A DNA stretch of 47,509 nt, taken from the NCBI GenBank assembly GCA_949295395.1, contig CASFLB010000001.1:1-47509 (forward strand), read 5' to 3'. This document shows, in pieces, positions 35,007-43,409 of the stretch. Origin of the DNA: an uncultured Pseudomonadota bacterium (GTDB taxonomy: Bacteria; Pseudomonadota; Alphaproteobacteria; RF32; CAG-239). The notes under the pieces were generated by a model. It made no database searches. It was not told where the DNA came from and saw only the letters and a list, made by a program, of their open reading frames with translations. Both the position numbers and the translations under genes were made by a program. Within the stretch, counting starts at the first letter, position 1. Every line of letters starts with the position of its first letter.

Positions 35007-36105
35007 CTAACCTACCTTTGCTGCTAAAGCCGCGGATAAAAACATATCGATATCACCATCAAGTACGGCCTTGCAATCTGATGTTTCGACCTCGGTTCTT
35101 AAATCTTTTACCATTTTATAGGGTTGCAGTACATAAGAGCGAATTTGATATCCCCAGCCAATATCACCTTGCGCATCTCTTATATCTTGTTCTTTTTGTT
35201 CGCGCTTTTTCAATTCCATTTCATACAAGCGTGATTTTAGCATTTTCCATGCACTTTCACGGTTTTGAAACTGCGAACGCTGGGTTTGGCATTGGACAAC
35301 AATCCCGGTCGGAATGTGGGTTATTCGCACCGCCGAATCGGTTTTATTAATATGTTGCCCGCCGGCACCGGAAGCACGATAGGTATCAACACGGCAATCT
35401 GCCTCATTAATATTTATCTCAATATCATCATCAACAACCGGATAAACTCCAATCGAGGCAAAGCTTGTGTGTCTTCTACCGGCGCTGTCAAACGGCGAAA
35501 TACGAACCAAACGGTGAACGCCGCTTTCGGACTTGAGCCAGCCATAAGCGTTGTACCCACTTATCTTTATGGTTGCAGACTTTAAACCGGCAACCTCGCC
35601 TTCTGTCTCTTCTATGTATTCAACTTTATAGCCATGCTGTTCAGCCCAACGCGTATACATTCTTAAGAGCATTTCGGCCCAGTCTTGGGCTTCTGTTCCT
35701 CCGCTTCCGGCATGAACCTCTAAATAAGTATCATTGGCGTCAACTTCTCCGCATAAAAGTGCTTCAAGCTCTTGATGTTTGGCATTTTGTTTCAAACTTT
35801 CTAACTGCGCCATTACATCGGCTTGAAGAGCCTCATCGCCATCTTCTTCTGCCAAGACTGCCATCTCAGTCATCTCGTCAAGACTATGGCATAGATGTTC
35901 GTAACTTTGAAGTTTTTCTTCCAAAGCTGTTTTTTCGCTCATCAGCTTTTTGGCACGTGCGGCATCTTCCCATAGCTTTGTATCTTCGGATAAAGCGGTG
36001 AGCTCATCTAATCTTATTTTTGAGTTTTCGTAGTCAAACCGACCTCCGTAATAATTCGGTCGAGTGTTTTACTTCATCAATCAGTTCTTGTGTTTCGGCT
36101 TTCAT
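35007..36105 (-). CDS. prfB: Peptide chain release factor 2, made by +1 frameshift
   Basis: RF2 recognises UAA and UGA. The frame opened by ATG 36105 (AGGA 11 nt upstream) has 23 codons and then an in-frame TGA at 36034-36036. Reading on one base later gives GAC and an open frame to 35007, for a product of about 365 aa, the length of E. coli RF2. Motifs in the product: SPFDSAG (stop-codon recognition SPF tripeptide) and GAGGQHINKTDSAVRI with the GGQ catalytic motif. Domain 1 residues across the junction (LRRSV, then DYENSKIRLDEL) match the family. An ATG at 35942 is internal and lacks a ribosome-binding site. Precedes the hydrolase by 1 nt and follows mrcA, a common alphaproteobacterial pair. 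Confidence 0.95.
36033..36048 (-). promoter_or_regulatory. prfB: Programmed +1 frameshift site of prfB
   Basis: On the minus strand the bases read CGGAGG TCG GTT TGA C. GGAGG is an internal Shine-Dalgarno-like element three bases before the slip codon; TGA followed by C is the poor-context RF2 stop. Low RF2 leads to slippage and more RF2, the classical autoregulation. The slip codon here is GUU rather than the usual CUU. Confidence 0.9.
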
Positions 36106-36125
36106 CTGTTTATTTTTCCTTATTA

Positions 36126-38582
36126 TTAATATTGTGTTCCAAGCTGAAAATCATCATTGCTTTGTTCATTATAAACCGCATTGCTTGATTGGTTTCCGCC
36201 TTCGGTGCTATCATCACCGATAACGCGCTGGCGATTGTTGAAATCAAAATCAGGCTTCAAGGCTTCCGTTATGACCGATTTATCTTGAGGAACAGCCGGT
36301 TTTCCTGTCTTGTAATTAATTCTGACGAGTCTTATTCCATTTGGAATACGGAACGGAATATCTGGCTTTCCTTTTAAGGCTTGTTCCATAAAGTCATAGA
36401 ATATCGGAAGAGCCGCGGTTGAGCCGGTTTCGCGGCGGCCTAATGTTCGCGGTTCATCAAAACCAACATAAGTTCCGACAACTAAATCCGGCGAAAAGCC
36501 CATAAACCACGCGTCATTACTATCATTGGATGTTCCTGTTTTTCCTGCTAAGTGCTTCTTAAGCCAACGTAGTCTCGCGGCAGTTCCTCTCGTAGCAACG
36601 CCTTCAAGCATGCTCACCATTTGATAAGCCGACAGCGGATCAATAACCTGCTCTCTTGCGTCGGCTAACTGCGGAACTTCTTGATTTTCCCATTTTAAGG
36701 CTTTGCAATCGGTGCAAACACGGGTATCATGCTTATAAATTGTCTTGCCGTTACGGTCTTGAATTTGCTCTATAAAATAGGGCTCAATTTTTTTACCTCC
36801 GTTGACCATCATGGCATAAGCCGTTGATAAGTCTATCAAACGCGTATCACCGGCGCCCAAAGACATTGAAAGCAGTTCCGGCAAGTGGTCATTCACGCCA
36901 AGTTTTTTGGCGTATTCGCAAACTTCTTTCATGCCTAAATCTTGAGCTAATCTTACGGTCATCAGATTGCGAGACTTTTCTAGGCCCTGACGCATGGTGG
37001 TTAAGCCATCAAACTTTTTGGAATAATTCACCGGTTTCCATTTCGGCAAGCCTGCCCCTTGATCCAAAACAAACGGCGCATCTAAAATTAAATCGGTTGG
37101 AGAATAACCATTTTCCAATGCAGCCAAGTAAACAATCGGCTTAAATGAAGAACCGGTTTGACGTCTTGCTTGGGTGGCACGGTTAAACTGCGACTTATCA
37201 AAGTCATAACCACCGACAATGGCCAAAACCTTACCGGTATGAGGGTCAAGAGCAATTAATCCTCCCTCGACATCGGGAACTTGGCGCAGTTCATAGCTAT
37301 CTTCGCTTACCTTTTTGTTTTTTATGACTTTATCGGTGGCTTTTTCAACCAAGATGACATCACCTTGCTTTAAAACCGTTTTAACCGATTTTGGAGCATC
37401 ACTTATTCCTTGATTTTTAAGATTTTTTCTAGCCCAGCCAATCAATGCTAACGGAACCTCTCCTCTTCCGCCGTCGCGAATTTTTATCTCGGCTCTGTCT
37501 GCATAAACCTCTGTTACCAAGGCTATTTGCCAGTTGTCTTTGGCTCCTTTGGGCTTTTGAATTTTCTTAAACTCTTCAGCATAATCACTATTTAAATCTA
37601 ACTCTGCCAAAGGCCCTCGGTAGCCATGGCGAATATCATAATTTTCGATTTCTTTACGAAAAGACTCTGTTGCAATTTTTTGTAGTTTTGGGTCCAAAGT
37701 TGTTCGAACAATTAACCCGCCTTCATACAAAGCGTCTTCGCCAAACATCTCTTTGACCTCGCGGCGGACTTCTTCACTGAAATAATCAGCGTCTTGTACA
37801 AATTCTGCACCACGGTCTACGGTTTTGAGCGGTTTACCTTGCGCGATTATCATTTCGTCTTCGGTAATATAGCCATCTTCATGCATGCGGCCCAAAACCC
37901 AGTTTCGGCGAGCTACGGCAGCGTCATATTTGGTCTTTGGATTATAATTATTCGGGCCTTTGGGCAAAGCTGCAAGATAAGCTATTTCTTCCAGCTCCAA
38001 ATCATTTAATGATTTACCAAAATAATTTAAAGCGGCGGCGGCAACACCGTAAGAGCGATTTCCTAAATAAATCTCATTTAAATACAACTCTAAAATATGC
38101 TGTTTGCTAAAGGCTTGTTCCATTCGTGTCGCTAAAACCGCTTCTTTTAGCTTTCTGGTTATTGACAATTCGGAACTCAGTAAAAAGTTTTTTGCCACTT
38201 GTTGCGTTATTGTTGAAGCACCTGATGGTCTTCTGCCTGACCCTAAATTTTTCAAGTTGCTGATAATGGCACGCGCTATTCCAAAAAAGTCTATACCGGC
38301 GTGATTATAAAAATTTTTATCCTCTGCAGCAATAAAAGCTTGTTTTACTTTTTCGGGAATCATACTCTCCGGCACAAATAATCTTTTTTGTGCGGCATAT
38401 TCCATCAACAGTTGTCCGTCACCTGCATACAGACGTGTGGTTACAGGTGGCTCATATTTTTCCAGCTGATGAAAGTCCGGTAAATCTTGGGTAATTTTCC
38501 AAAACACCGTTATGGCGACAATCACACCGATTACCGCAAAAAAGAACATTGTACTGATTAATGATGACAGAGTCTTAAACAT
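36126..38582 (-). CDS. mrcA: Penicillin-binding protein 1A (bifunctional)
   Basis: An 818-aa class A PBP that polymerises and cross-links peptidoglycan. N-terminal membrane anchor (about residues 10-30); GT51 glycosyltransferase with AAEDKNFYNHAGID (catalytic Glu), GASTITQQVAKN and ILELYLNEIYLGN; an OB-like insertion (about 320-420); then the transpeptidase with the Ser-x-x-Lys motif in TGSSFKP, SRN, and KTGTSNDSNDAWF. The C-terminus is Asp/Gln/Asn-rich. It sits next to prfB (20 bp), the conserved mrcA-prfB pair of alphaproteobacteria. Confidence 0.96.
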   Translation of the reverse strand: MFKTLSSLISTMFFFAVIGVIVAITVFWKITQDLPDFHQLEKYEPPVTTRLYAGDGQLLMEYAAQKRLFVPESMIPEKVKQAFIAAEDKNFYNHAGIDFFGIARAIISNLKNLGSGRRPSGASTITQQVAKNFLLSSELSITRKLKEAVLATRMEQAFSKQHILELYLNEIYLGNRSYGVAAAALNYFGKSLNDLELEEIAYLAALPKGPNNYNPKTKYDAAVARRNWVLGRMHEDGYITEDEMIIAQGKPLKTVDRGAEFVQDADYFSEEVRREVKEMFGEDALYEGGLIVRTTLDPKLQKIATESFRKEIENYDIRHGYRGPLAELDLNSDYAEEFKKIQKPKGAKDNWQIALVTEVYADRAEIKIRDGGRGEVPLALIGWARKNLKNQGISDAPKSVKTVLKQGDVILVEKATDKVIKNKKVSEDSYELRQVPDVEGGLIALDPHTGKVLAIVGGYDFDKSQFNRATQARRQTGSSFKPIVYLAALENGYSPTDLILDAPFVLDQGAGLPKWKPVNYSKKFDGLTTMRQGLEKSRNLMTVRLAQDLGMKEVCEYAKKLGVNDHLPELLSMSLGAGDTRLIDLSTAYAMMVNGGKKIEPYFIEQIQDRNGKTIYKHDTRVCTDCKALKWENQEVPQLADAREQVIDPLSAYQMVSMLEGVATRGTAARLRWLKKHLAGKTGTSNDSNDAWFMGFSPDLVVGTYVGFDEPRTLGRRETGSTAALPIFYDFMEQALKGKPDIPFRIPNGIRLVRINYKTGKPAVPQDKSVITEALKPDFDFNNRQRVIGDDSTEGGNQSSNAVYNEQSNDDFQLGTQY

Positions 38583-38693
38583 TTAGAGTTCCATAAGTTA
38601 ATAAATCCTATTCCTATTCGGCTCTAAGATATTACATTTCTACAAAAATGCAAAAGAAAATTACACTTTGTCAAACATTCTCTTTTTAAGGAC

Positions 38694-40022
38694 TTAAGCT
38701 TTTTGACCTTTGAGCCTTTTTTCGGCTTTTAAACGGCCGATGAGCGGCAACAAAACCTTAAGCTCCGGACCATCATTCATACCGGTTAAGGCTAATCGTA
38801 CCGGATGATAAAGTTCCTTGCCATTCTTTCCGCTTGCCTCTTTTAAGGCCTTAATCCATGTACCAAAGGTTTCTTCGTTCCAAGGCTCCTGAGGCAAAAG
38901 CTCTGCGCCTTTGTTGGTTAGCTCCGAATCCTCAATCTTGGGAGACAATTCATCTTGGCAGATTGATTTCCAAAGTTTGATATCGTCTGCTATTTTGATA
39001 TTTCCCTTGATAGCTTGCCAAAAATTCTCGCTGATTTCATAACGAGACTTGACCTCTGCGTAAGGCAGATTATGGACTAATCGGGTGTTAAAATGTTTTA
39101 GCTCTGCTTCATCAAATTTTGGCTGAGAACGACCTATCTTTGAAAAATCAAGACTTTGTGCTAGTTCTTCAAGACTATAGTAAGGTTCAATAGCTTCAGA
39201 GGTACCCAATTTGGCTAAAAATGAGCAAATCGCCATAGCTTCAACGCCTTCAGCGCGCAATTCCCTGACGCCTAAGCTTCCTAAGCGTTTTGATAATTTT
39301 CCTTCTTTTCCGGTCAACAATGGCAAATGCGCAAAACTTGGAACTTTTCCACCAATTGCCTCAAACATTTGTATTTGAGCGGCCGTATTGGTTACATGGT
39401 CTTCTCCACGAACAATATGCGTAATACCAAAATCAACATCATCAATAACGGATGGAAGATGATACAAAAAGCTTCCATCTTCTCTTATAATGACCGGATC
39501 GCTCAGATTTTTTTCGCTATAACGGCACTCGCCGCGAACTAAGTCATTCCACACGATTTCTCCGTCTTCTAACTTAAAGCGGTAATGCGGGCGACGCCCC
39601 TGACGTTCATATTCTTCTTTTTGTGCTTGGGTCAGTTTTAATCCTGAACGGTCATAAATCGGCGGCAATCCCTTATTCAAAAGTCTTTTTCTCATAAACT
39701 CAAGTTCTTCAGGAGTTTCATAGCACGCGTAAATTCGGCCTTTTGCCATAAGTTTTTGAGCAACTTCTTCATATCTTTCTTTTCGCGCAGATTGTCTGGC
39801 TTCTTCACTCCAATCAAGTTTTAACCAAACTAATGCCTCTCGGATAGCATCTTCATATTCTTTTTTTGAGCGCAAGGTATCCGTGTCATCTATTCTTAGC
39901 ATAAACTTACCGCCAAGTTTCTTAGCCAACAACCAGTTAAACAAAGCTGTTCTTGTGTTACCAATGTGCATAAAACCGGTCGGACTCGGCGCAAATCTTA
40001 CCTTTATGTTTCCGTTACTCAT
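38694..40022 (-). CDS. gltX: Glutamyl-tRNA synthetase (GltX)
   Basis: A 442-aa class I synthetase. HIGH-type motif FMHIGNTRTALFNW near the N-terminus, the Glu-recognition region MLRIDDTD, zinc-like region changed as usual in alphaproteobacteria, and the KMSKS-type loop GKLSKRLG (residues about 244-251). The anticodon-binding helical domain is present but short, and the total length is below the 465-470 aa common for GltX. Many alphaproteobacteria carry two copies; this could be either the general or a GluQ-specific version. It follows mrcA upstream by about 110 bp, not obviously in an operon. Confidence 0.93.
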   Translation of the reverse strand: MSNGNIKVRFAPSPTGFMHIGNTRTALFNWLLAKKLGGKFMLRIDDTDTLRSKKEYEDAIREALVWLKLDWSEEARQSARKERYEEVAQKLMAKGRIYACYETPEELEFMRKRLLNKGLPPIYDRSGLKLTQAQKEEYERQGRRPHYRFKLEDGEIVWNDLVRGECRYSEKNLSDPVIIREDGSFLYHLPSVIDDVDFGITHIVRGEDHVTNTAAQIQMFEAIGGKVPSFAHLPLLTGKEGKLSKRLGSLGVRELRAEGVEAMAICSFLAKLGTSEAIEPYYSLEELAQSLDFSKIGRSQPKFDEAELKHFNTRLVHNLPYAEVKSRYEISENFWQAIKGNIKIADDIKLWKSICQDELSPKIEDSELTNKGAELLPQEPWNEETFGTWIKALKEASGKNGKELYHPVRLALTGMNDGPELKVLLPLIGRLKAEKRLKGQKA

Positions 40023-40093
40023 TTTTTTAACCTTTTCATTTATTCAATCTTTCGCGATAATAGCTTCACTCTCTTATAATTTCAAGATTTTTA

Positions 40094-40768
40094 TTATATA
40101 TTTTTTCGGTCTTGGTATTGTTCCAGTTTTTGACCGTTTTGAACCTCAATAGAACGCACCAAGATGTCAAAATCTTCTAAAAACCACGAGATTTCTTCGT
40201 CATCTTCTCTCATCATTTGATAAAACTTATTGCGATAGGCTAAGCTTAAACTGCTTTCGGCAATTTTTATATCTGTTAAACGCAAACTTTCCCTGTCTTG
40301 TCTTATATTAAATTCGACCAAAATATCTTGTAGAGCATCTTTTTGAGAGATATTTTGTTGATGAATTTGGGCGTAGACGCTTATCCGCCCATTTTCGGCG
40401 CGCACATTTGTAATCTGAAAGCTTATGCTGTTTCCAAAATCTAAAGGATAGGTTTTATACAAAGCCAAAGCATAGCGGCGAAAGAGCTCTTGAAATTTTG
40501 TCTGTTCTTCTTGATTCATCTTTCGCCAATATTTTCCCATGACAAATCGTGCTATATAGTCCGAATCGACATATTGATTATACAAATCATCAAGCATTTT
40601 GTATTTTTGGGGTAAATTGTTTTCTTTTAGCGCGGCTAAGAGTTCATTTCCTCGTAATTGCGCCCAATCCTTAATTTGTTGAGTGTCAAATATCGAGGCT
40701 CTGACCGAAAAGCTCAACACAACCATAAAACAATATATGATAAGTTGCAAAAAAATCTTACATTTCAT
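40094..40768 (-). CDS. mlaC: MlaC-family periplasmic phospholipid shuttle
   Basis: A 224-aa protein from ATG 40768, supported by AAGG 8 nt upstream (an ATG at 40813 would give a longer, unsupported leader). A signal peptide ends near VRAS; the mature protein has the MlaC pattern: YKMLDDLYNQYVDSDYIARFVMGKYWRKM, then LYKTYPLDFGNSISFQITN and a C-terminal SSLSLAYRNKF block. MlaC carries phospholipids between the inner-membrane MlaFEDB complex and the outer membrane. Neither mlaE, mlaF nor mlaB is adjacent. It is divergent from the AapJ-like gene with only 43 bp between the start codons. Confidence 0.87.
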   Translation of the reverse strand: MKCKIFLQLIIYCFMVVLSFSVRASIFDTQQIKDWAQLRGNELLAALKENNLPQKYKMLDDLYNQYVDSDYIARFVMGKYWRKMNQEEQTKFQELFRRYALALYKTYPLDFGNSISFQITNVRAENGRISVYAQIHQQNISQKDALQDILVEFNIRQDRESLRLTDIKIAESSLSLAYRNKFYQMMREDDEEISWFLEDFDILVRSIEVQNGQKLEQYQDRKNI

Positions 40769-40811
40769 AAAAAATACCTTATTATATGTCTTAACTTGTT
40801 TGATTATAGTC

Positions 40812-41867
40812 ATGAATTGGTTAAAAAAAATGAAATTTAGACTTTTATTCGTTTGCAGCTTGTTCCTTCTTACTTTTTCTTTTTCTGATGCCTTTTCGGC
40901 TGAACCAGGGTTGCGTTTTATTCATACGCGTGGTGACTTGCGTTGCGGTACGGATTTATCTGTTTCTACTTTTGCGTCAAAAACCGAAGATGGAAAATGG
41001 CAAGGCTTTGATGCGGATATTTGTCGTGCCTTTTCTTATGCTATTTTCGGACGAGGCGATCGTTTTACCATGGTTGACGTTAAAGCAGATAATGTCGCAA
41101 AGGCTCTTAACTCCGGAAAAATTGATATTATGCTGGGAGGAATGTTAAATTCTGCTCAAAAAGATGCAACGTCGACTTTTTCTCCTGCAGCTCTTCTCTA
41201 TTATGATCAACAAGCTTTTTTAGCACGCAATGCTCAAGATGCAAAATCTATGGATGATTTTAAAAATGCTACCGTATGCGTCGTTAATAATTCTCCCGAG
41301 CTTAACAATTTGGAAGAATATAGCGAAAAATACAATCTAAACCTAAAACCCCTCACCTTCTCCTCAAAAAATGCCGCGATGCAGTCCTTTCTTCTTAATC
41401 GTTGCCGCCTTCTGACCGGAAACCGCTTTTTCTTATCTGGCGTTAAAAATACTCATTTTAACAGTTATGACGATGAGGAAAGCGGAGTTAAGCTCTTGCC
41501 CGAGCCTGTTGCTCTTGTCCCTGTTTACCTATTTGCCTCAAATGAAAATATAAAACTCCTTTCTTCTGCAAAATGGATTATCAATGCTTTGCAACTAGCG
41601 GATGTTTATGGGGTTAATTACCATAATGCCGCCGTTAAAGTCGGCCTTAAGAACACCTCTCAACGAAACCTTTTCGGTGAAGATCCTAAATTGTGGCTTT
41701 CTTTCGGCCTTACTCCTGATTGGCTAAAAAAAGCTTTGGCTGATGTTGGTAATTATGGCGAAATTTATGACCGAAATCTTGGAAAGTTCAGTCCGCTTAA
41801 ATTTGAACGAGCTGAGAATAATTATCTTAAAGACGGTGGTTTGATTAATCCGGCACCTTTTCTTTAG
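40812..41867 (+). CDS. AapJ-type amino-acid ABC transporter binding protein
   Basis: A 351-aa periplasmic solute-binding protein. A signal peptide (MNWLKKMKFRLLF..., cleavage near FSA) is followed by the family 3 binding-protein fold with the general L-amino-acid (AapJ/BztA) signature: GDLRCGTDLS, GKWQGFDADICRAF, ATVCVVNNS, LLNRCRLLTGN (in place of the CD-x-x-T-x-D pattern) and the C-terminal VGNYGEIYDRNLG and LKDGGLINPAP blocks. Several usual ligand contacts look changed, so its specificity may differ. No permease or ATPase (aapQMP) is near, so it is an orphan here. A second in-frame ATG at 40830 is an alternative start. Its stop overlaps the next gene by 4 bp on the opposite strand. Confidence 0.82.
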   Translation: MNWLKKMKFRLLFVCSLFLLTFSFSDAFSAEPGLRFIHTRGDLRCGTDLSVSTFASKTEDGKWQGFDADICRAFSYAIFGRGDRFTMVDVKADNVAKALNSGKIDIMLGGMLNSAQKDATSTFSPAALLYYDQQAFLARNAQDAKSMDDFKNATVCVVNNSPELNNLEEYSEKYNLNLKPLTFSSKNAAMQSFLLNRCRLLTGNRFFLSGVKNTHFNSYDDEESGVKLLPEPVALVPVYLFASNENIKLLSSAKWIINALQLADVYGVNYHNAAVKVGLKNTSQRNLFGEDPKLWLSFGLTPDWLKKALADVGNYGEIYDRNLGKFSPLKFERAENNYLKDGGLINPAPFL

Positions 41868-42553
41868 TCTTGCTCGATAAATTCAAGAGCCTTTCTTAGA
41901 CCGTCTTCCGTAATGCGGTGTTGTCCTTTTTTTACGACATATGTTGTTACCGGAACACCGAGAGCTTCTAGTTTTTCTTTGGTAAAAGACATTGCCTCAA
42001 AGCGAACCAAATTATCGGCATCTCCATGTATTAATAATGTTTTTGGACGGCTTTTGATGTGTTTTTCAACATAGCAACTTGGAGCCAATATTCCTGAAAA
42101 GCTTACACAACCTCCGATTTTGTTCTCCATCATCAAAGAAGTGTAAAGCGCTAACATCGCTCCTTGGGAAAAGCCACATAGATATAAATCTTTTTCTTCC
42201 AACTGATATTCGTTTAACAGATTTTCTATATATGGACGCAGATACGCATTCGCTTCGGCAAAACCTCGTTGCATTTTATTATAAAATTCTGAGCATTCGG
42301 CCATTGATGGCACTGTTTTGCGATCATCATTGGGATCAAAACGATGCATTGAATACCATTGACGCTTGTGTTCATGCAGCTCACATACCAATGGGGCTTG
42401 AGGAATATGCAAAGCTTCATTTTTTAATTTTGACGTAAAACTCCGTATCACACGCTCTAAGGCTGTGTCACTATCAATATAACCGTGCAAAAAAACAATA
42501 AGTTTTTTCGGAATCCCTTGTATATGCGCTATTTCTTCGGTTATTTCAAGCAT
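41864..42553 (-). CDS. Carboxylesterase/phospholipase-type alpha/beta hydrolase
   Basis: A 229-aa protein without signal peptide, of the phospholipase/carboxylesterase (Abhydrolase_2, YpfH/Est) type. Motifs: LIVFLHGYIDSD (oxyanion region), GFSQGAML (nucleophile Ser), HGDADNLVRFE (Asp) and KKGQHRITEDG (His). The triad is intact. GGGA about 6 nt before ATG 42553 supports this start over the in-frame GTG at 42568. Substrate unknown; such enzymes often act on short-chain or acyl-protein esters. It converges on the AapJ-like gene with overlapping ends. Confidence 0.87.
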   Translation of the reverse strand: MLEITEEIAHIQGIPKKLIVFLHGYIDSDTALERVIRSFTSKLKNEALHIPQAPLVCELHEHKRQWYSMHRFDPNDDRKTVPSMAECSEFYNKMQRGFAEANAYLRPYIENLLNEYQLEEKDLYLCGFSQGAMLALYTSLMMENKIGGCVSFSGILAPSCYVEKHIKSRPKTLLIHGDADNLVRFEAMSFTKEKLEALGVPVTTYVVKKGQHRITEDGLRKALEFIEQD

Positions 42554-42624
42554 GCATTTCCCTTTCACGCACGCGATTTTACAAAAAAAATCTTAATTTA
42601 TCCTAAATATTTTTCTTTTTATTC

Positions 42625-42652
42625 TTGCCATTTTTGATTGATGTATTATATT
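42625..42652 (+). promoter_or_regulatory. Candidate sigma-70 promoter of the XRE/S24 regulator
   Basis: TTGCCA at 42625-42630, 16-bp spacer and TATATT at 42647-42652, giving a leader of about 75 nt to ATG 42735. Confidence 0.4.
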
Positions 42653-42734
42653 TTTATACGCTATTAATTTAATAAAGTATTTCTATTTCTTCGGACTATT
42701 CTTTTTATAATCGCTATATTTTAGGAATAAGGTT

Positions 42735-43346
42735 ATGCAATACGAACAAATTTGGGATGCTATTGATAAACTCGCAAAGCAAAATGGTCTTTCTTTGTCT
42801 GGATTAGCTAAAAAATCTGGACTTGACCCTACTATATTCAATAAAAGTAAACGTCTTCGACACGATGGTAAAAAAAGATGGCCGTCTCTTGAAAGTCTTA
42901 ATAAAATTCTTACCACCTGTCATACTGATTTTGCTGATTTTTATCTCTTAGCTGAAAATAAACCTATCCGTCAACCGCGTACGTTACCTTATATCGTTCT
43001 TTCTTCTTTATCCCAACCTGATTTTGATCGTTTTGATACAACCGTTTGGGAAAAAATTGATTCTCCTTGTTTTTCCGAAAATACTTATCTTGTTAATCTT
43101 GATTCTCGGTCTTATGAGCCTCTTTATAACTTTGGTTCGACTTTGGTTTTGGAAAAACGCTCTGAAATACGGCAAAAAGATCGTATTCTTATTTTACTTA
43201 AAAACGGCGATGTCATGATTAAAGAATTTTTATATCGCGCTGATAATAAAATTACGGTTTGTTCTCTCTTAAAACCTGCCCGCATTTCTGACCTTAATAT
43301 TTCTGATATAAGGCTCTTAAACCGCATTGTGTGGGCTAGTCAATAA
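42735..43346 (+). CDS. XRE-family regulator with S24 (LexA-like) peptidase domain
   Basis: A 203-aa transcription factor. Helix-turn-helix at about residues 8-60 (GLSLSGLAKKSGLDPTIFNKSKR), the form found in a conserved chromosomal alphaproteobacterial family (also IW-x-AID at the N-terminus and WPSLESLNKIL). The C-terminal S24 domain (about 100-203) keeps a candidate Ser in DSRSYEPLYNFG and a Lys in GDVMIKEF, so it could still self-cleave; no clear Ala-Gly cleavage site was seen. Phage repressors share this layout, but there are no phage genes nearby. AGGA lies just upstream of the ATG. Terminated by a bidirectional hairpin. Confidence 0.83.
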   Translation: MQYEQIWDAIDKLAKQNGLSLSGLAKKSGLDPTIFNKSKRLRHDGKKRWPSLESLNKILTTCHTDFADFYLLAENKPIRQPRTLPYIVLSSLSQPDFDRFDTTVWEKIDSPCFSENTYLVNLDSRSYEPLYNFGSTLVLEKRSEIRQKDRILILLKNGDVMIKEFLYRADNKITVCSLLKPARISDLNISDIRLLNRIVWASQ

Positions 43347-43357
43347 TTTTCTTACCT

Positions 43358-43394
43358 AAAAAAGCCGTTTCATAATTCTTGAAACGGCTTTTTT
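43358..43394. terminator. Bidirectional terminator (regulator / gyrA)
   Basis: A perfect 15-bp stem (43358-43372 with 43380-43394; GCCGTTTC core), 7-nt loop, with A-run and T-run ends. It serves the S24 regulator on plus and gyrA on minus. Confidence 0.92.
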
Positions 43395-43409
43395 ATTTTT
43401 TAGCAAGGT

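Noticed and set aside
35007..35942. A 311-aa RF2 starting at the internal ATG 35942
   Set aside because: It would lack most of domain 1 and has no ribosome-binding site; the upstream 23 codons plus +1 shift restore a full-length RF2.
42735..43346. Prophage repressor signalling a prophage
   Set aside because: The S24 regulator belongs to a chromosomal alphaproteobacterial family, and no phage structural, integrase or attachment sequences surround it.
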